From assembly GCF_008271695.1 (NCBI RefSeq), contig NZ_VKKY01000001.1, forward strand, positions 738,589-802,588: 64,000 nucleotides of DNA, written 5' to 3'. Shown here in pieces: positions 8,773-17,521 of the stretch. The stretch comes from Rufibacter hautae. GTDB taxonomy: Bacteria > Bacteroidota > Bacteroidia > Cytophagales > Hymenobacteraceae. The notes under the pieces were generated by a model. It was not told the DNA's origin. It saw only the letters and a list, made by a program, of their open reading frames with translations, and searched no databases. Positions within the stretch are counted from its first letter, which is position 1, and the number at the start of each line of letters is the position of its first letter. The translations under genes were made by a program, and so were the position numbers.

Positions 8773-8943
8773 ACGGTGTACCTCCAGTTTATTGTGGATG
8801 AGCAGGGCATCCTAAATGACTTTGGGAGGCTGGTTCAGAGAGCTTTGAGTTCAACCAAAAGGCCTCTTTCCTACATGGTATCTAACTATGCTGAAAAGGA
8901 GCCTTTTGACTCAAGAGACATCGTTCCCATCATTTTCAGATGA
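8773..8943 (+). pseudogene. Decayed fragment resembling a TonB C-terminal-type domain
   Basis: An open frame bounded by TAG at 8764-8766 and TGA at 8941-8943 reads TVYLQFIVDEQGILNDFG and ends RDIVPIIFR. VxFxVDexGxI and the closing VPIxF pattern resemble the C-terminal domain of TonB-like energy transducers found widely in Bacteroidota. There is no ATG (only GTG at 8776), no N-terminal part, and the centre is not family-like, so I read it as a gene remnant. It may be chance; the resemblance is short. Confidence 0.35.
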
Positions 8944-8966
8944 GAGTATTCAACTGACTCCTCAAT

Positions 8967-9002
8967 AAAAACGCCTCGCCTGTAGAACCGGCGAGGCGTT
9001 TG
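8967..9002 (-). terminator. Terminator of metG
   Basis: The arms AACGCCTCGCC and GGCGAGGCGTT form an 11-bp GC-rich stem. Read on the minus strand it is followed by TTTTTATTG, so it should terminate metG transcripts after the adjacent palindrome. Confidence 0.75.
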
Positions 9003-9015
9003 ATCTTATTTACGC

Positions 9016-9050
9016 TTTAGGCCTGATTTATTGAAAACAGCCTTAGAACG
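9016..9050. repeat. Dispersed palindrome downstream of metG
   Basis: The half sites tttaggcctgattt and gaaaacagccttagaacg lie between the metG stop and its terminator. Confidence 0.6.
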
Positions 9051-9067
9051 TGTATCCAAAAAACTTA

Positions 9068-11113
9068 TTAGCTCACGCCACCGCCATTTACTACCGGTTT
9101 GGAAGGCTGCATGAAGGCCAAAGACCCATCGGCGTTCTCGGCCATCAGGAGCATGCCTTGGCTCACGATGCCTTTGATCTCACGGGGCGCTAGGTTCACC
9201 AGCACACTCACTTGCTGCCCGATGATTTCCTCAGGGTTGAAGTGCTCGGCAATGCCGCTCACGATGGTGCGCTGGTCAATGCCGGTGTCTACTTTCAGTT
9301 TCAGGAGTTTCTTGGTTTTGGCTACTTTCTCGGCCTCCAAAATGGTACCGATGCGGATATCTATTTTGGAAAAATCATCGAAGTTGATGTCTTCTTTGGC
9401 CGGGGCAGCCACGGCATTCGCCAGCTCATTTTCCTTTTTGGTGTTGAGCAGTTTCTGCACCTGCGCCTCAATCACGGCATCCTCAATCTTCTCAAACAGC
9501 AGTGCGGCTTCGCCGATGGTGTGGCCTGCCGGGATCAAATCAGGGGAGCCTGCCTGGTCCCATTTGCCCGGCGTGTAGTTAAGCATAGCGCCCAGTTTAT
9601 TGGCCGTTTCAGGTAAAAACGGTTCAGACAGAATGGTGAGGCTCGCCGAGATCTGCAGCGCAATGTTCATGATCGTTTCCACGCGGCCGGCATCGGTCTT
9701 GATCAGTTTCCAAGGCTCGGTGTCTGCCAGGTATTTGTTGCCCAAACGGGCCAGGTTCATCAATTCGCCCAGCGCCTCTTTGAATCGGTACTGCTCCAGG
9801 GAAGCGGCAATCTTCTCGGGGAAATCGGCGAGTTGGGCCAATACCTCCTCGTCAAAAGAGGTTAATTCGCCGCGTTGCGGCACGGCGCCGTTGTAGTATT
9901 TATTGGTGAGAACCACCACCCGGTTAATGAAATTCCCGAAGATGGCCAGCAGTTCGTTGTTGTTGCGGGCCTGGTAGTCTTTCCAGGTGAAGTCGTTGTC
10001 CTTTGTCTCGGGGGCGTTGGCGCAGAGTACGTAGCGCAGCACATCGGCTTTGCCGGGCAGTTCCTGCATGTACTCGTGGAGCCAAACGGCCCAGTTGCGG
10101 GAAGTGGAAATCTTGTTGCCTTCCAGGTTCAGGAACTCGTTCGCGGGCACGTTGTCGGGCAGCACGTAATCGCCGTGGGCCTTGAGCATGGCCGGGAAGA
10201 TGATGCAGTGAAACACGATGTTGTCCTTGCCAATGAAGTGCACCAGTTTGGAGCCCTGGTCTTTCCAGTAGGTTTCCCAGTCTGGCGTCAGGTCTTTGGT
10301 AGCGGAAATGTACCCGATGGGCGCATCGAACCACACGTAGAGCACTTTGCCTTTGGCACCTTCCACCGGCACGGGCACGCCCCAGTCCAGGTCACGGGTG
10401 ACGGCGCGAGGCTGCAGCCCTTGGTCGATCCAGCTTTTGCATTGGCCGTAGACGTTCGTTTTCCAGTCGGTTTTGTGTCCGTCCACAATCCACTCGCGCA
10501 GCCAGGCCTCGTACTGGTCCAGCGGCAGGTACCAGTGTTTGGTCTCGCGCAGCACTGGCGGCTCTCCGCTCAGGGTGCTTTTGGGATTGATCAAATCCGT
10601 AGCGTTCAGGGACGTTCCGCAGCTTTCACACTGGTCGCCGTAGGCGTTCTCGTTTCCGCACTTGGGGCAAGTTCCCACAATGTAGCGGTCGGCCAGGAAC
10701 TGCTGGGCCTTCTCATCGAAGTACTGCTGCGTGGTCTGCTCAATGAATTTGCCTTCGTCATACAGTTTGCGGAAGAACCCAGAGGCGATCTCGGCGTGCG
10801 TCTTGGACGAGGTGCGGGAATAGATATCGAAGGAGATGTTGAAATCGGCGAAGGATTTTTTGATCAGTTCATGGTACTTGTCTACAGCCTGTTGGGGCGT
10901 GATGCCTTCTTTCTTCGCCCGAATGGTAATGGGAACGCCGTGCTCATCAGAACCGCACACGAACTTCACGTCGCGCCCGCGCGAGCGTAGGTAACGGGCA
11001 TAGATATCAGCGGGGATGTACACGCCCGCCAGGTGCCCAATGTGCACGGGGCCGTTGGCGTAGGGAAGCGCTGCGGTAAGGGTATATCGTTGTGGGTAGG
11101 TAGTCTCTGCCAT
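9068..11113 (-). CDS. metG: Methionyl-tRNA synthetase
   Basis: This class I aminoacyl-tRNA synthetase charges tRNA-Met in the cytoplasm. HIGH is exact at residues 24-27 ([10 protein letters not shown]). The zinc knuckle reads [18 protein letters not shown] near 145-165, and the KMSKS loop is KISTS in [17 protein letters not shown]-terminal EMAP-type tRNA-binding/dimerisation domain ([15 protein letters not shown]) fills the last 110 residues. The length of 681 fits the long bacterial form. I chose ATG 11113 (MAETTYPQ) because the -7 box TATATTTG at 11139-11132 overlaps the upstream TTG at 11134, leaving a leader of about 14 nt. Confidence 0.97.
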   Translation of the reverse strand: MAETTYPQRYTLTAALPYANGPVHIGHLAGVYIPADIYARYLRSRGRDVKFVCGSDEHGVPITIRAKKEGITPQQAVDKYHELIKKSFADFNISFDIYSRTSSKTHAEIASGFFRKLYDEGKFIEQTTQQYFDEKAQQFLADRYIVGTCPKCGNENAYGDQCESCGTSLNATDLINPKSTLSGEPPVLRETKHWYLPLDQYEAWLREWIVDGHKTDWKTNVYGQCKSWIDQGLQPRAVTRDLDWGVPVPVEGAKGKVLYVWFDAPIGYISATKDLTPDWETYWKDQGSKLVHFIGKDNIVFHCIIFPAMLKAHGDYVLPDNVPANEFLNLEGNKISTSRNWAVWLHEYMQELPGKADVLRYVLCANAPETKDNDFTWKDYQARNNNELLAIFGNFINRVVVLTNKYYNGAVPQRGELTSFDEEVLAQLADFPEKIAASLEQYRFKEALGELMNLARLGNKYLADTEPWKLIKTDAGRVETIMNIALQISASLTILSEPFLPETANKLGAMLNYTPGKWDQAGSPDLIPAGHTIGEAALLFEKIEDAVIEAQVQKLLNTKKENELANAVAAPAKEDINFDDFSKIDIRIGTILEAEKVAKTKKLLKLKVDTGIDQRTIVSGIAEHFNPEEIIGQQVSVLVNLAPREIKGIVSQGMLLMAENADGSLAFMQPSKPVVNGGGVS

Positions 11114-11131
11114 AGTCTTTCTTTGAAGAGG

Positions 11132-11139
11132 CAAATATA
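11132..11139 (-). promoter_or_regulatory. -7 box TATATTTG for metG
   Basis: On the minus strand it is a perfect TAnnTTTG match, 18 bp before ATG 11113. It rules out a longer metG start. Confidence 0.55.
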
Positions 11140-11202
11140 GCGAATTTGCAGGGAGGTTTTTTTGCGGTTCTTTGGTCTGGAAGCAGCCTCTCCCCTGTTT
11201 TT

Positions 11203-11680
11203 TGGTTCAAGTTTGCGACTTGGACTTATCATGGTCTGCAGGTTGCATCTGCAGTGAGGCGGCAGCCTCAAAGGCACTCTGGAGGTAGTTGCTTCCTATT
11301 TCCTACTTACCAACCCTCTAGTTGCAGCCGCGGCCTGCGGGCGTTTGTCACTTTTCTCCTTGATGAGAAAAGTAACCAAAAGAATCAAGAAGAAAAGAAA
11401 CTCGCTGACGCTCAGACAGTCTTTTCTTCATTCTTCGTGGCACCCCGCTGCAGTCCTCTGTTGCATAGCACACGTAGGCCATTACTGCTTGAGCTGTTAA
11501 AGCGTGCGGCAAGCCGTGCCTCGGCCTTATAGAGACCTTCACCCCGACCTGCCGCAGGTGCTTATTTCCATGCTCTAGTGCTGTTTCCTTTCCTTTATCC
11601 ATGGTTCAAGTCTGCGACTTGGACCCATAATGATCGGCAGTTTGCAACTGCCGTGAGGCGAGAGCCTCAGGTAAAGTTTG
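11203..11680 (+). repeat. Composite long repeat, copy 1 (modules A-B-C-A')
   Basis: No gene is visible in 11140-11877. The block starts with module A (ggttcaagtttgcgacttgg, then ctgcag.../...ctgcag, then gaggcggcagcctc), continues with module B (gtcacttttctccttgatga followed by gaaaagtaaccaaaagaatc), module C (gcggcaagccgtgcctcggc to cctgccgcaggtg), and ends with a second module A (ggttcaagtctgcgacttgg...tttgcaactgccgtgaggcg). The same order recurs at 58.4 kb and, inverted, at 34.1 kb. Open frames inside it are by-products of the repeat. Confidence 0.8.
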
Positions 11681-11735
11681 CAGATAGCAGTAGATTGGAA
11701 AACGGCATTTCAACTGCTTCGTTTATGTTTGCGGG

Positions 11736-11767
11736 ATTCCCCTCCTGGGAGGGGTTGGGGTGGGTTC
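11736..11767 (-). repeat. GGGGTGGG/CCCCTCC element, variant copy
   Basis: It reads attcccctcctgggaggggt then tggggtgggtt, a variant of the element with core palindrome CCCCTCCGAGGAGGGG at 22270, 22408 and 33846. Confidence 0.6.
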
Positions 11768-11798
11768 GGACCTAAGCAAGATGCTGGTTAACTACTAA

Positions 11799-11837
11799 AA
11801 AAAACGCCACGACTTCTGGGGAAGTCGCGGCGTTTTT
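11799..11837 (-). terminator. Terminator of the 11878-12234 lipoprotein gene
   Basis: The stem AAAACGCC-a-CGACTTC pairs with GAAGTCG-c-GGCGTTTT around TGGG, with one mismatch. On the minus strand it runs into eight T residues. Confidence 0.75.
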
Positions 11838-11868
11838 GGGTTGTTTTCAGGGAAATAGCCTAAAAACG
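11836..11868. repeat. Dispersed palindrome
   Basis: The half sites tttgggttgttttc and ggaaatagcctaaaaacg adjoin the terminator and end 10 bp before the lipoprotein stop. Confidence 0.55.
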
Positions 11869-11877
11869 GCTCTTATG

Positions 11878-12234
11878 CTAATTGCCGGTGGTGGTGCCTA
11901 CCGTGGGTGGCATGGCGGGGCGCCGGATGGTGTCTGGCGCTACGGGTTGCCGGCCGGGTAGTATCTTCTGGCTCCTAACGGCCGGGGTTTGGTTGCCGGG
12001 CGAGTTAGAGTTGCGGTCTTCAATGTTCTTCTTCTGGTTCACCTGGCTGGCCTGGTTGTTTAGGTCGCGCGGGGTGGGCGTAGTCCGGTAGGTACGCTGC
12101 TGCCCGGCGGTTTCCAGCGGTGGACTTTCCCTGGATGAGGTACAGCCTACCACCATGGTACCCCAAAAGAGGCACATTCCCAATCCAGACGTTTTACGTC
12201 CTATTTTTCCAAAACTCCTCCAAAACGTCTGCAT
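11878..12234 (-). CDS. Small hypothetical lipoprotein
   Basis: The 118-residue protein has a basic start, a hydrophobic stretch and the lipobox MVVGC with Cys31, so it should be lipid-anchored. The mature part is low in hydrophobic residues and rich in Pro, Thr, Asn, Gln and Arg (NNQASQVNQKKNIEDRNSNS), probably disordered. I do not recognise a family. It starts 11 bp after the stop of the 12246-12551 gene and is probably co-transcribed with it and perhaps with the DUF3050 gene. Confidence 0.6.
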   Translation of the reverse strand: MQTFWRSFGKIGRKTSGLGMCLFWGTMVVGCTSSRESPPLETAGQQRTYRTTPTPRDLNNQASQVNQKKNIEDRNSNSPGNQTPAVRSQKILPGRQPVAPDTIRRPAMPPTVGTTTGN

Positions 12235-12245
12235 CTTCCTGGGGC

Positions 12246-12551
12246 TTAACGGGCGTTGCTTTGGCTTAAATCCTCATCCTCCAGTTCCTGAATAGCCTTG
12301 TAGCCGACAGGGGTCAACCGCAGGCCCGCTGGGTCTGGCGTGGCGTAACCCTGGTTCCGCAAATGTTCCTCGGCCCGCTTCTGTACATCCTGGTAGTGAA
12401 GTTTTTCATCTTCCTGGTGCAGGAAAGGGTAAATCTCCGCCCATTCTAACACTTCTTCGGCCTGGGTGCCTTTCACTTTGAAGGCCTTTAAAATAAGGTA
12501 GCCGGTATTCTCAATATTCTCGCTGTTGGAGCTCAGGTTCTCTAAATCCAT
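12246..12551 (-). CDS. Conserved-looking hypothetical protein, about 101 residues
   Basis: I do not recognise it with certainty. The product from ATG 12551 (MDLENLSSNSENI) is soluble, with helical segments (GYLILKAFKVKGTQAEEVLEWAEIYPFL) followed by HLRNQGYATPDPAGLRLTPVGYKAIQEL, which looks like a small winged-helix or helix-strand unit. A further in-frame ATG at 12590 adds 13 residues but looks less protein-like. The gene lies between the DUF3050 gene (63-bp gap) and the lipoprotein gene (11-bp gap), all on the minus strand, which suggests one operon. Confidence 0.6.
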   Translation of the reverse strand: MDLENLSSNSENIENTGYLILKAFKVKGTQAEEVLEWAEIYPFLHQEDEKLHYQDVQKRAEEHLRNQGYATPDPAGLRLTPVGYKAIQELEDEDLSQSNAR

Positions 12552-12614
12552 AGTCTTGTGTGTTAAGGTCTGTGCTTTACAGTACGTCAACCCACACGCA
12601 AAGGATTTGACCGC

Positions 12615-13439
12615 TTAGTAGCGTGGCAGGTTGGCCAGAATACCGTCCCACAGGTGCAGGCGCATCTTCTGGCAGGCCACGGCTTCCTGAAGGCACTCTT
12701 GCCATTTGTGCTCGTCCTGGCCGCACAGTTCAGCCACCATGCGCATGGCCAGCGGGGAGTGTACCTCATCGTCTAGTTGGATGTGGCGGTCCATGTAGTA
12801 TTGGAACGTGTCCAGGGTACCAGGGTAGCGGCGGTTCAGGTCTCCCACAAGGCAACGGAACATATCCGGGATCACGTCTTCGCGCCCGAAGGTGAAGGCC
12901 GCCGCAATGCGGTGTACCTGGCCGCTGTTGATGATCTGGAACGTATGCGCCACGAAGTCATGGGTGTGGCCCGGCACCGGCAGGTTCTCCAATTGCGCGA
13001 ACACTGATTTTCCCTGGTGCAGTCCGGCCATGAACTCATGGATCAGGCGGACATCGGCGCCGCACTCTTCCATGGCCCGCACATACAGCTCAAAATGGCT
13101 GATGGGGTTTCCGGCGGGGTCAATGTCGGTTTCTTCCTCCAGCACAATCTCGTTGATGAGTCTGCGGTTGGCGGGGCTTCCGTGCGGCGTCCAGGGCACA
13201 TCTACACAGGTAAGGTGGCGCTGCAGGCTTTTGAGCAGGCTCATGAAATCCCAAACGGCAAAGATGTGGTGCTCCATGAACACCCGCAGGTCGGTGAGGT
13301 CATAGATGGACTCATAGAGCGGATGCTGCATCAGCGCCTCGCGGTGCGGGCGGAGTGCCTGCTGCAGCCAGCTTATCTTTTCCTGATAATAAGGAGAAAG
13401 GTTAGATAAGGATTCGGATTTCTCTAAAGTTACGGGCAT
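12615..13439 (-). CDS. DUF3050 family protein (heme-oxygenase-like fold)
   Basis: The 274-residue soluble protein matches what I know of DUF3050: an N-terminal helix pair around MEHHIFAVWDFMSLLKSLQ, the conserved VDVPWTP and NEIVLEEETD, GREDVIPDMF, and a C-terminal YYMDRHIQLDDEVHSP with His and acidic residues suited to metal binding. The family is thought to adopt a heme-oxygenase-like helical fold similar to diiron oxygenases; the reaction is unknown. I chose ATG 13439 because the residues upstream of it look non-coding and a near-consensus -7 box lies at 13542-13535. Confidence 0.85.
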   Translation of the reverse strand: MPVTLEKSESLSNLSPYYQEKISWLQQALRPHREALMQHPLYESIYDLTDLRVFMEHHIFAVWDFMSLLKSLQRHLTCVDVPWTPHGSPANRRLINEIVLEEETDIDPAGNPISHFELYVRAMEECGADVRLIHEFMAGLHQGKSVFAQLENLPVPGHTHDFVAHTFQIINSGQVHRIAAAFTFGREDVIPDMFRCLVGDLNRRYPGTLDTFQYYMDRHIQLDDEVHSPLAMRMVAELCGQDEHKWQECLQEAVACQKMRLHLWDGILANLPRY

Positions 13440-13534
13440 AGTATGGGGGTATAGAATTAGGTATAGACAGACCGCGGATTTTCCGGTCCCGGCCCCCAAA
13501 CATCTCCTCTTCTGCAGACTGCTATCCTGGAGGG

Positions 13535-13542
13535 TAAAGGTA
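13535..13542 (-). promoter_or_regulatory. -7 box TACCTTTA for the DUF3050 gene
   Basis: It is a TAnnTTTA match on the minus strand with a leader of about 90 nt to ATG 13439. It supports that start over one at 13643. Confidence 0.35.
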
Positions 13543-13974
13543 CGTTTGGAACCGGTGATTACGCAAAAAACGCACGTTCGTTTTAATATTATTTTCTCTG
13601 AATTAATACAAAAACCACTTACCCTAAACGGGTATATTTTCATGGCTCAGGGCCAAAGAAGTACTAAGATCCGAAAAGAGGAAAAAACCGCACCTGCCCG
13701 CTTCTCTACACATTTCTTGGCCATTCTTTTGGCGGAGGAGAGCGCTTGTACCTGAGATGATAAACTCAGGTTTGATTGGCTGGTTTGGGTGAACTGATTA
13801 TACGTAAATATAAGACTTGACGGGGTATAAATCTACCGTACTTCTACTAGGATTGGTGGCAGATATAGGAACTTAGTGGTGCAAGGTGCTGTTCTCCCCC
13901 ACAAGCTAACACCTGTAACTGGTTGGGCGAAAGGCCTTTTTCATAAAAAGTATAGAAAAGCCTGAGAAAAACCC
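13543..13974. other. Intergenic region without a recognisable gene
   Basis: About 430 bp between the divergent DUF3050 and typA promoters, AT-richer than its surroundings. A TACGTTTG box on the plus strand at 13541-13548 has no gene close downstream. I see no RNA gene, terminator or repeat-family member here. Confidence 0.5.
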
Positions 13975-13982
13975 TACCTTTG
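13975..13982 (+). promoter_or_regulatory. -7 box TACCTTTG for typA
   Basis: This is a perfect TAnnTTTG match 21 bp before ATG 14004, giving a leader of about 17 nt. Confidence 0.55.
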
Positions 13983-14003
13983 CGGGCTGAAAATAACCTC
14001 TGA

Positions 14004-15809
14004 ATGCAAAGTATCCGCAACATCGCGATTATTGCCCACGTGGACCACGGTAAGACCACGCTGGTAGACAAAATCATCCACGCCTCAAAGATATTTGACG
14101 CGCACCAACAGTTCGACGACCTGATCCTGGACAACAATGACCTGGAGCGGGAGCGCGGCATCACCATCGTTTCCAAAAACGTATCGGTGCGTTACAAAGA
14201 TGTGAAAATCAACATCATTGATACGCCTGGTCACGCCGACTTTGGAGGTGAGGTTGAGCGCGTTTTGAAAATGGCCGACGGCGTATTGCTGCTGGTAGAT
14301 GCCTTTGAAGGCCCTATGCCACAGACCCGTTTCGTGCTAGGAAAAGCTATCTCTCTGGGCTTGAAGCCGATTGTGGTAGTAAACAAAGTAGACAAAGAGA
14401 ACTGCCGTCCGGACGAAGTACACGAAATGGTATTCGACCTGATGTTCAACCTGGACGCCACCGAAGACCAGCTGGACTTTGTGACGTTGTACGGTTCCAG
14501 CAAGCACGGCTGGATGAGCACCGACTGGCAGAAACCAACTGATAACATCATTCCTCTTCTGGAGGCCATCATTGACGTAATCCCTCCGGCTCCTTCAGAA
14601 GAAGGTACGCCGCAGATGCAGATTACTTCTTTGGATTACTCTTCTTTCGTGGGCCGTATCGCCATTGGTCGCGTGAAGCGCGGAACTTTGAGAGAAGGCG
14701 CCAACATGAGCCTTTGCAAGCGCGACGGTTCTATCAAGAAAGTAAAGATCAAAGAACTTCAGGTTTTTGAAGGCTTGGGCAAAGTGAAAGTGGAAGAGGT
14801 ATCTGCCGGCGAGATCTGCGCCGTGACCGGTATTGAAGGCTTTGACATTGGCGATACTCTGGCTGATTTTGAGAACCCGGAGCCATTGGAGCGCATCTCT
14901 ATTGATGAGCCTACCATGAACATGCTCTTCACCATCAACAACTCTCCTTTCTTCGGGAAAGAGGGTAAGTTTGTAACCTCCCGTCACCTGCGTGACCGTC
15001 TGTACAAAGAGACTGAGAAAAATCTGGCTCTGCGCGTAGACGAGACCGACAAAGAAGACACTTTCCTGGTGTACGGACGCGGTATCCTTCACTTGTCTGT
15101 ACTCATTGAGACCATGCGCCGCGAAGGCTATGAGTTACAGGTAGGTCAGCCACAGGTAATCTTCAAAGAAGAGAACGGCCAGAAAATGGAGCCAATGGAG
15201 CACCTGGTTGTGGACGTTCCTGAGGAATCTGCCGGTAAAGTGATTGAATTGGTAACCCAGCGTAAAGGTGACCTCCTGATCATGGAACCGAAAGGCGACT
15301 TGCAACACTTAGAGTTCAACATTCCGGCCCGTGGTTTGATTGGTCTGCGTAACAACGTCTTGACCGCTACTGCCGGTGAAGCCATCATGAACCACCGTTT
15401 CATCAGCTACGAGCCGTTCAAAGGTCCCATCCCAGGTCGTATCAACGGTTCTTTGATTGCCATGGAGAATGGCCCAGGTACCGCTTACTCTATTGACAAA
15501 CTGCAAGACCGCGGTGTGTTCTTCGTGGAGCCCGGCGAGGATGTGTACATGGGCATGGTAATCGGCGAGCACTCTCGTCAGAATGACCTGACCGTGAACA
15601 TCCAGAAAGGAAAGCAGCTGACCAACATGCGTGCTTCTGGTTCTGACAACAACGTGAAGATTGTTCCTAAGAAACAATTCTCACTGGAAGAAGCCATGGA
15701 ATACATCCAGAAAGATGAATTGCTGGAAGTAACGCCTAAGAGCATCAGAATGCGTAAAATTTACCTGGACGAGAACGAGCGCAAGCGCTTCGGAAACTCC
15801 CAAGGATAA
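14004..15809 (+). CDS. typA: Translational GTPase TypA/BipA
   Basis: This ribosome-associated GTPase helps 50S assembly and stress or cold adaptation. The G motifs are AHVDHGKTTLVDK (G1), RGITI (G2), DTPGHADFGGEVERV (G3) and NKVDKE (G4) in the first 140 residues; EF-G-like domains II, III and V and the BipA-specific C-terminal domain follow. The length of 601 residues is normal. Codon use is strongly biased (ggt, cgt, aac, gaa), unlike its neighbours, as expected for a highly expressed gene. It is transcribed alone: promoter at 13975-13982 and a strong terminator 20 bp after the stop. Confidence 0.97.
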   Translation: MQSIRNIAIIAHVDHGKTTLVDKIIHASKIFDAHQQFDDLILDNNDLERERGITIVSKNVSVRYKDVKINIIDTPGHADFGGEVERVLKMADGVLLLVDAFEGPMPQTRFVLGKAISLGLKPIVVVNKVDKENCRPDEVHEMVFDLMFNLDATEDQLDFVTLYGSSKHGWMSTDWQKPTDNIIPLLEAIIDVIPPAPSEEGTPQMQITSLDYSSFVGRIAIGRVKRGTLREGANMSLCKRDGSIKKVKIKELQVFEGLGKVKVEEVSAGEICAVTGIEGFDIGDTLADFENPEPLERISIDEPTMNMLFTINNSPFFGKEGKFVTSRHLRDRLYKETEKNLALRVDETDKEDTFLVYGRGILHLSVLIETMRREGYELQVGQPQVIFKEENGQKMEPMEHLVVDVPEESAGKVIELVTQRKGDLLIMEPKGDLQHLEFNIPARGLIGLRNNVLTATAGEAIMNHRFISYEPFKGPIPGRINGSLIAMENGPGTAYSIDKLQDRGVFFVEPGEDVYMGMVIGEHSRQNDLTVNIQKGKQLTNMRASGSDNNVKIVPKKQFSLEEAMEYIQKDELLEVTPKSIRMRKIYLDENERKRFGNSQG

Positions 15810-15829
15810 GAAGTATCCATATCCCTTTC

Positions 15830-15866
15830 AAAAGCCTTACTGCTCCCTGCAGTAAGGCTTTTTTTG
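15830..15866 (+). terminator. Terminator of typA
   Basis: AAAAGCCTTACTGC pairs with GCAGTAAGGCTTTT around TCCCT and is followed by a T run. Confidence 0.85.
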
Positions 15867-15895
15867 TGGCAGTTTTCCAAAAACAGGCCTAAAAC
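15866..15895. repeat. Dispersed palindrome after the typA terminator
   Basis: The half sites gtggcagttttcc and aaaaacaggcctaaaac directly follow the terminator. Confidence 0.55.
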
Positions 15896-16150
15896 AAGAA
15901 GTTCAGCAAAGGATGGTAGGTGCAAACCTTTCAGCGTGCCTCCTGTTTCTTTTCTCCCATCGTTAAGGCCACTTTCCGCCTCGCCTCGATGGTAAGCAAG
16001 CAGAATTTATTTTGAGGATGGGTTAAGGGCGTAGGGGTTGGTTTAGGGTTCCCTGTCTATATAAGCGGCCAGGGTTGAACAAATGATTGTATTCCCCTAA
16101 GGCCAGCTTCTCTTCCAGATTTATACCCTAACCCTTCATTCTCTTCTATT
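15896..16150. other. Intergenic leader region of the OmpA-family gene
   Basis: This is the remaining stretch upstream of 16151. I see no TAnnTTTG box, hairpin or coding signal; a promoter must lie here, but I cannot place it. Confidence 0.4.
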
Positions 16151-17365
16151 ATGAATAAAAGACTTTCTTTGCTTGGCGGGGCGTTGGCCCTCTCCCTTCT
16201 TGTGCTTCCGGCACATGCCCAGTTCAACATCGGTGACAAACTCAAAAGTAAAGTCAACGAGAAGATAGATGCCAAACTAAACAAAACGGCAGACCAGGTC
16301 ACCAGCGGTAAAAAAGCATCTAGTGGGGCGGCAAAAGAAAGCGAAGAAGCCGCTACTGAAGAAACTGCGGCGGAGGGCACCTCGGCGGCTCCTGAGGCCA
16401 AGGCAAAAGTCTGGACCAAGTATGACTTTGTGCCCGGTGACAAAGTGCTTTTCGCCGACAACCTGAAGGGCGAGGAAAACGGCGAGTTCCCTTCGCGCTG
16501 GGACCTGAAAAACGGAAACGCCGAGGTGGCTTCCTTTGGCGGCACCGATGTCATTCACCTGGTAAGCAACGGCACCGCCATCAGTCCCCTGATGAAGACC
16601 GAGAACTACCTGCCCGAAACGTTTACCGTGGAGATGGACGTCTACTTTGACTCAGACAACCCCAACATGGCGTATGAAATCTACTTCCTGAGTGACCTGA
16701 ACAAGTACAACGAGGCGACCCACGGCATGTTCTGGGATCCCATCGTTATTTCGCCGGAAGGAGTGCATTTTAAGAATTTCGGCTCCAATTCTGCCGAGTT
16801 GCAGGCTACCGGCACCAAAAGCCAGTGGCGCCACGTGTCCATCGCTTTCAACAAACGCAGCATGAAAGTGTATCTGGATCAGCACCGCCTCATCAACATC
16901 CCCAACACCACCGGTAAACCAGTCAACCTGAAGATAAAGTCTGACCGGCGAATTGAGGGCAATGCCATGGTGAAAAACGTGTTCATCGCCGAGGGCGGCA
17001 AGAAACTCTATGACCAGGTGCTGGCCACCGGTAAGATTGTCACCTACGGCGTGAAGTTTGACACGAACAAAGCCGTGATCAGGCCAGAATCTATGGGCAC
17101 CCTCAACAGCATTGTTAAACTCATGCAGGAGCAACCTTCCCTTAATTTCAGCGTAGATGGCCACACTGACAGTGACGGAGACGATGCCTCTAACCTGAAA
17201 CTGAGCCAGCAACGGGCCGAGGCCGTAAAGACTTACCTCGTGAGCCAAGGCATCGCGGACAGCCGTCTGAAAGCCAAAGGCCAAGGCGAAAGCAAGCCGC
17301 TTGACAAAGGCACCACCGTAGAAGCCAAAGCCAACAACAGAAGAGTAGAATTTGTTAAAATTTGA
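16151..17365 (+). CDS. OmpA-family cell-envelope protein with LamG-like domain
   Basis: The 404-residue exported protein has a signal peptide (MNKRLSLLGGALALSLLVLPAHA, cut near residue 23), a Lys/Ala/Glu-rich linker (about 40-90), a central beta-sandwich of laminin-G/DUF1080 character (about 105-290, with YLPETFTVEMDVYFDSD and WRHVSIAFNKRSMKVYLD) and a C-terminal OmpA domain that binds peptidoglycan (VDGHTDSDGDDASNLKLSQQRAEAVKTYL). It probably tethers the outer membrane to the wall. There is no N-terminal beta-barrel. It converges with the oxidoreductase gene across a strong terminator. Confidence 0.88.
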   Translation: MNKRLSLLGGALALSLLVLPAHAQFNIGDKLKSKVNEKIDAKLNKTADQVTSGKKASSGAAKESEEAATEETAAEGTSAAPEAKAKVWTKYDFVPGDKVLFADNLKGEENGEFPSRWDLKNGNAEVASFGGTDVIHLVSNGTAISPLMKTENYLPETFTVEMDVYFDSDNPNMAYEIYFLSDLNKYNEATHGMFWDPIVISPEGVHFKNFGSNSAELQATGTKSQWRHVSIAFNKRSMKVYLDQHRLINIPNTTGKPVNLKIKSDRRIEGNAMVKNVFIAEGGKKLYDQVLATGKIVTYGVKFDTNKAVIRPESMGTLNSIVKLMQEQPSLNFSVDGHTDSDGDDASNLKLSQQRAEAVKTYLVSQGIADSRLKAKGQGESKPLDKGTTVEAKANNRRVEFVKI

Positions 17366-17457
17366 TTATCCTTGCCCACTACCTACAACCAACATGTTCT
17401 TTTAACCTATCATAGCCGTTTCTTTCTGTAAAGGATGAAGGAACGACTTTCCACCAT

Positions 17458-17490
17458 AAAAAAGGCCCGCTACTAACAGCGGGCCTTTTT
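17458..17490. terminator. Bidirectional terminator between convergent genes
   Basis: AAAAAAGGCCCGC and GCGGGCCTTTTTT pair perfectly around TACTAACA, with A and T runs on both sides, so it can serve the OmpA-family gene and the 17509-18582 gene. Confidence 0.85.
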
Positions 17491-17491
17491 T

Positions 17492-17521
17492 ATGGTGTTT
17501 TCTGAAAACTAAGCTTCAAAC
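17492..17521. repeat. Dispersed palindrome overlapping a gene end
   Basis: The half sites tggtgttttc and gaaaactaagcttcaaacg overlap the 3' end of the 17509-18582 gene (its stop is at 17509-17511). Confidence 0.5.

Noticed and set aside
9875..10990. 371-codon plus-strand frame opposite metG
   Set aside because: The composition is that of an antisense shadow; metG is certain.
11146..11532. Open frame with FVTFLLDEKSNQKNQE
   Set aside because: It is produced by module B of the composite repeat, with the same peptide at 58406-58606. It lacks conserved length or domain.
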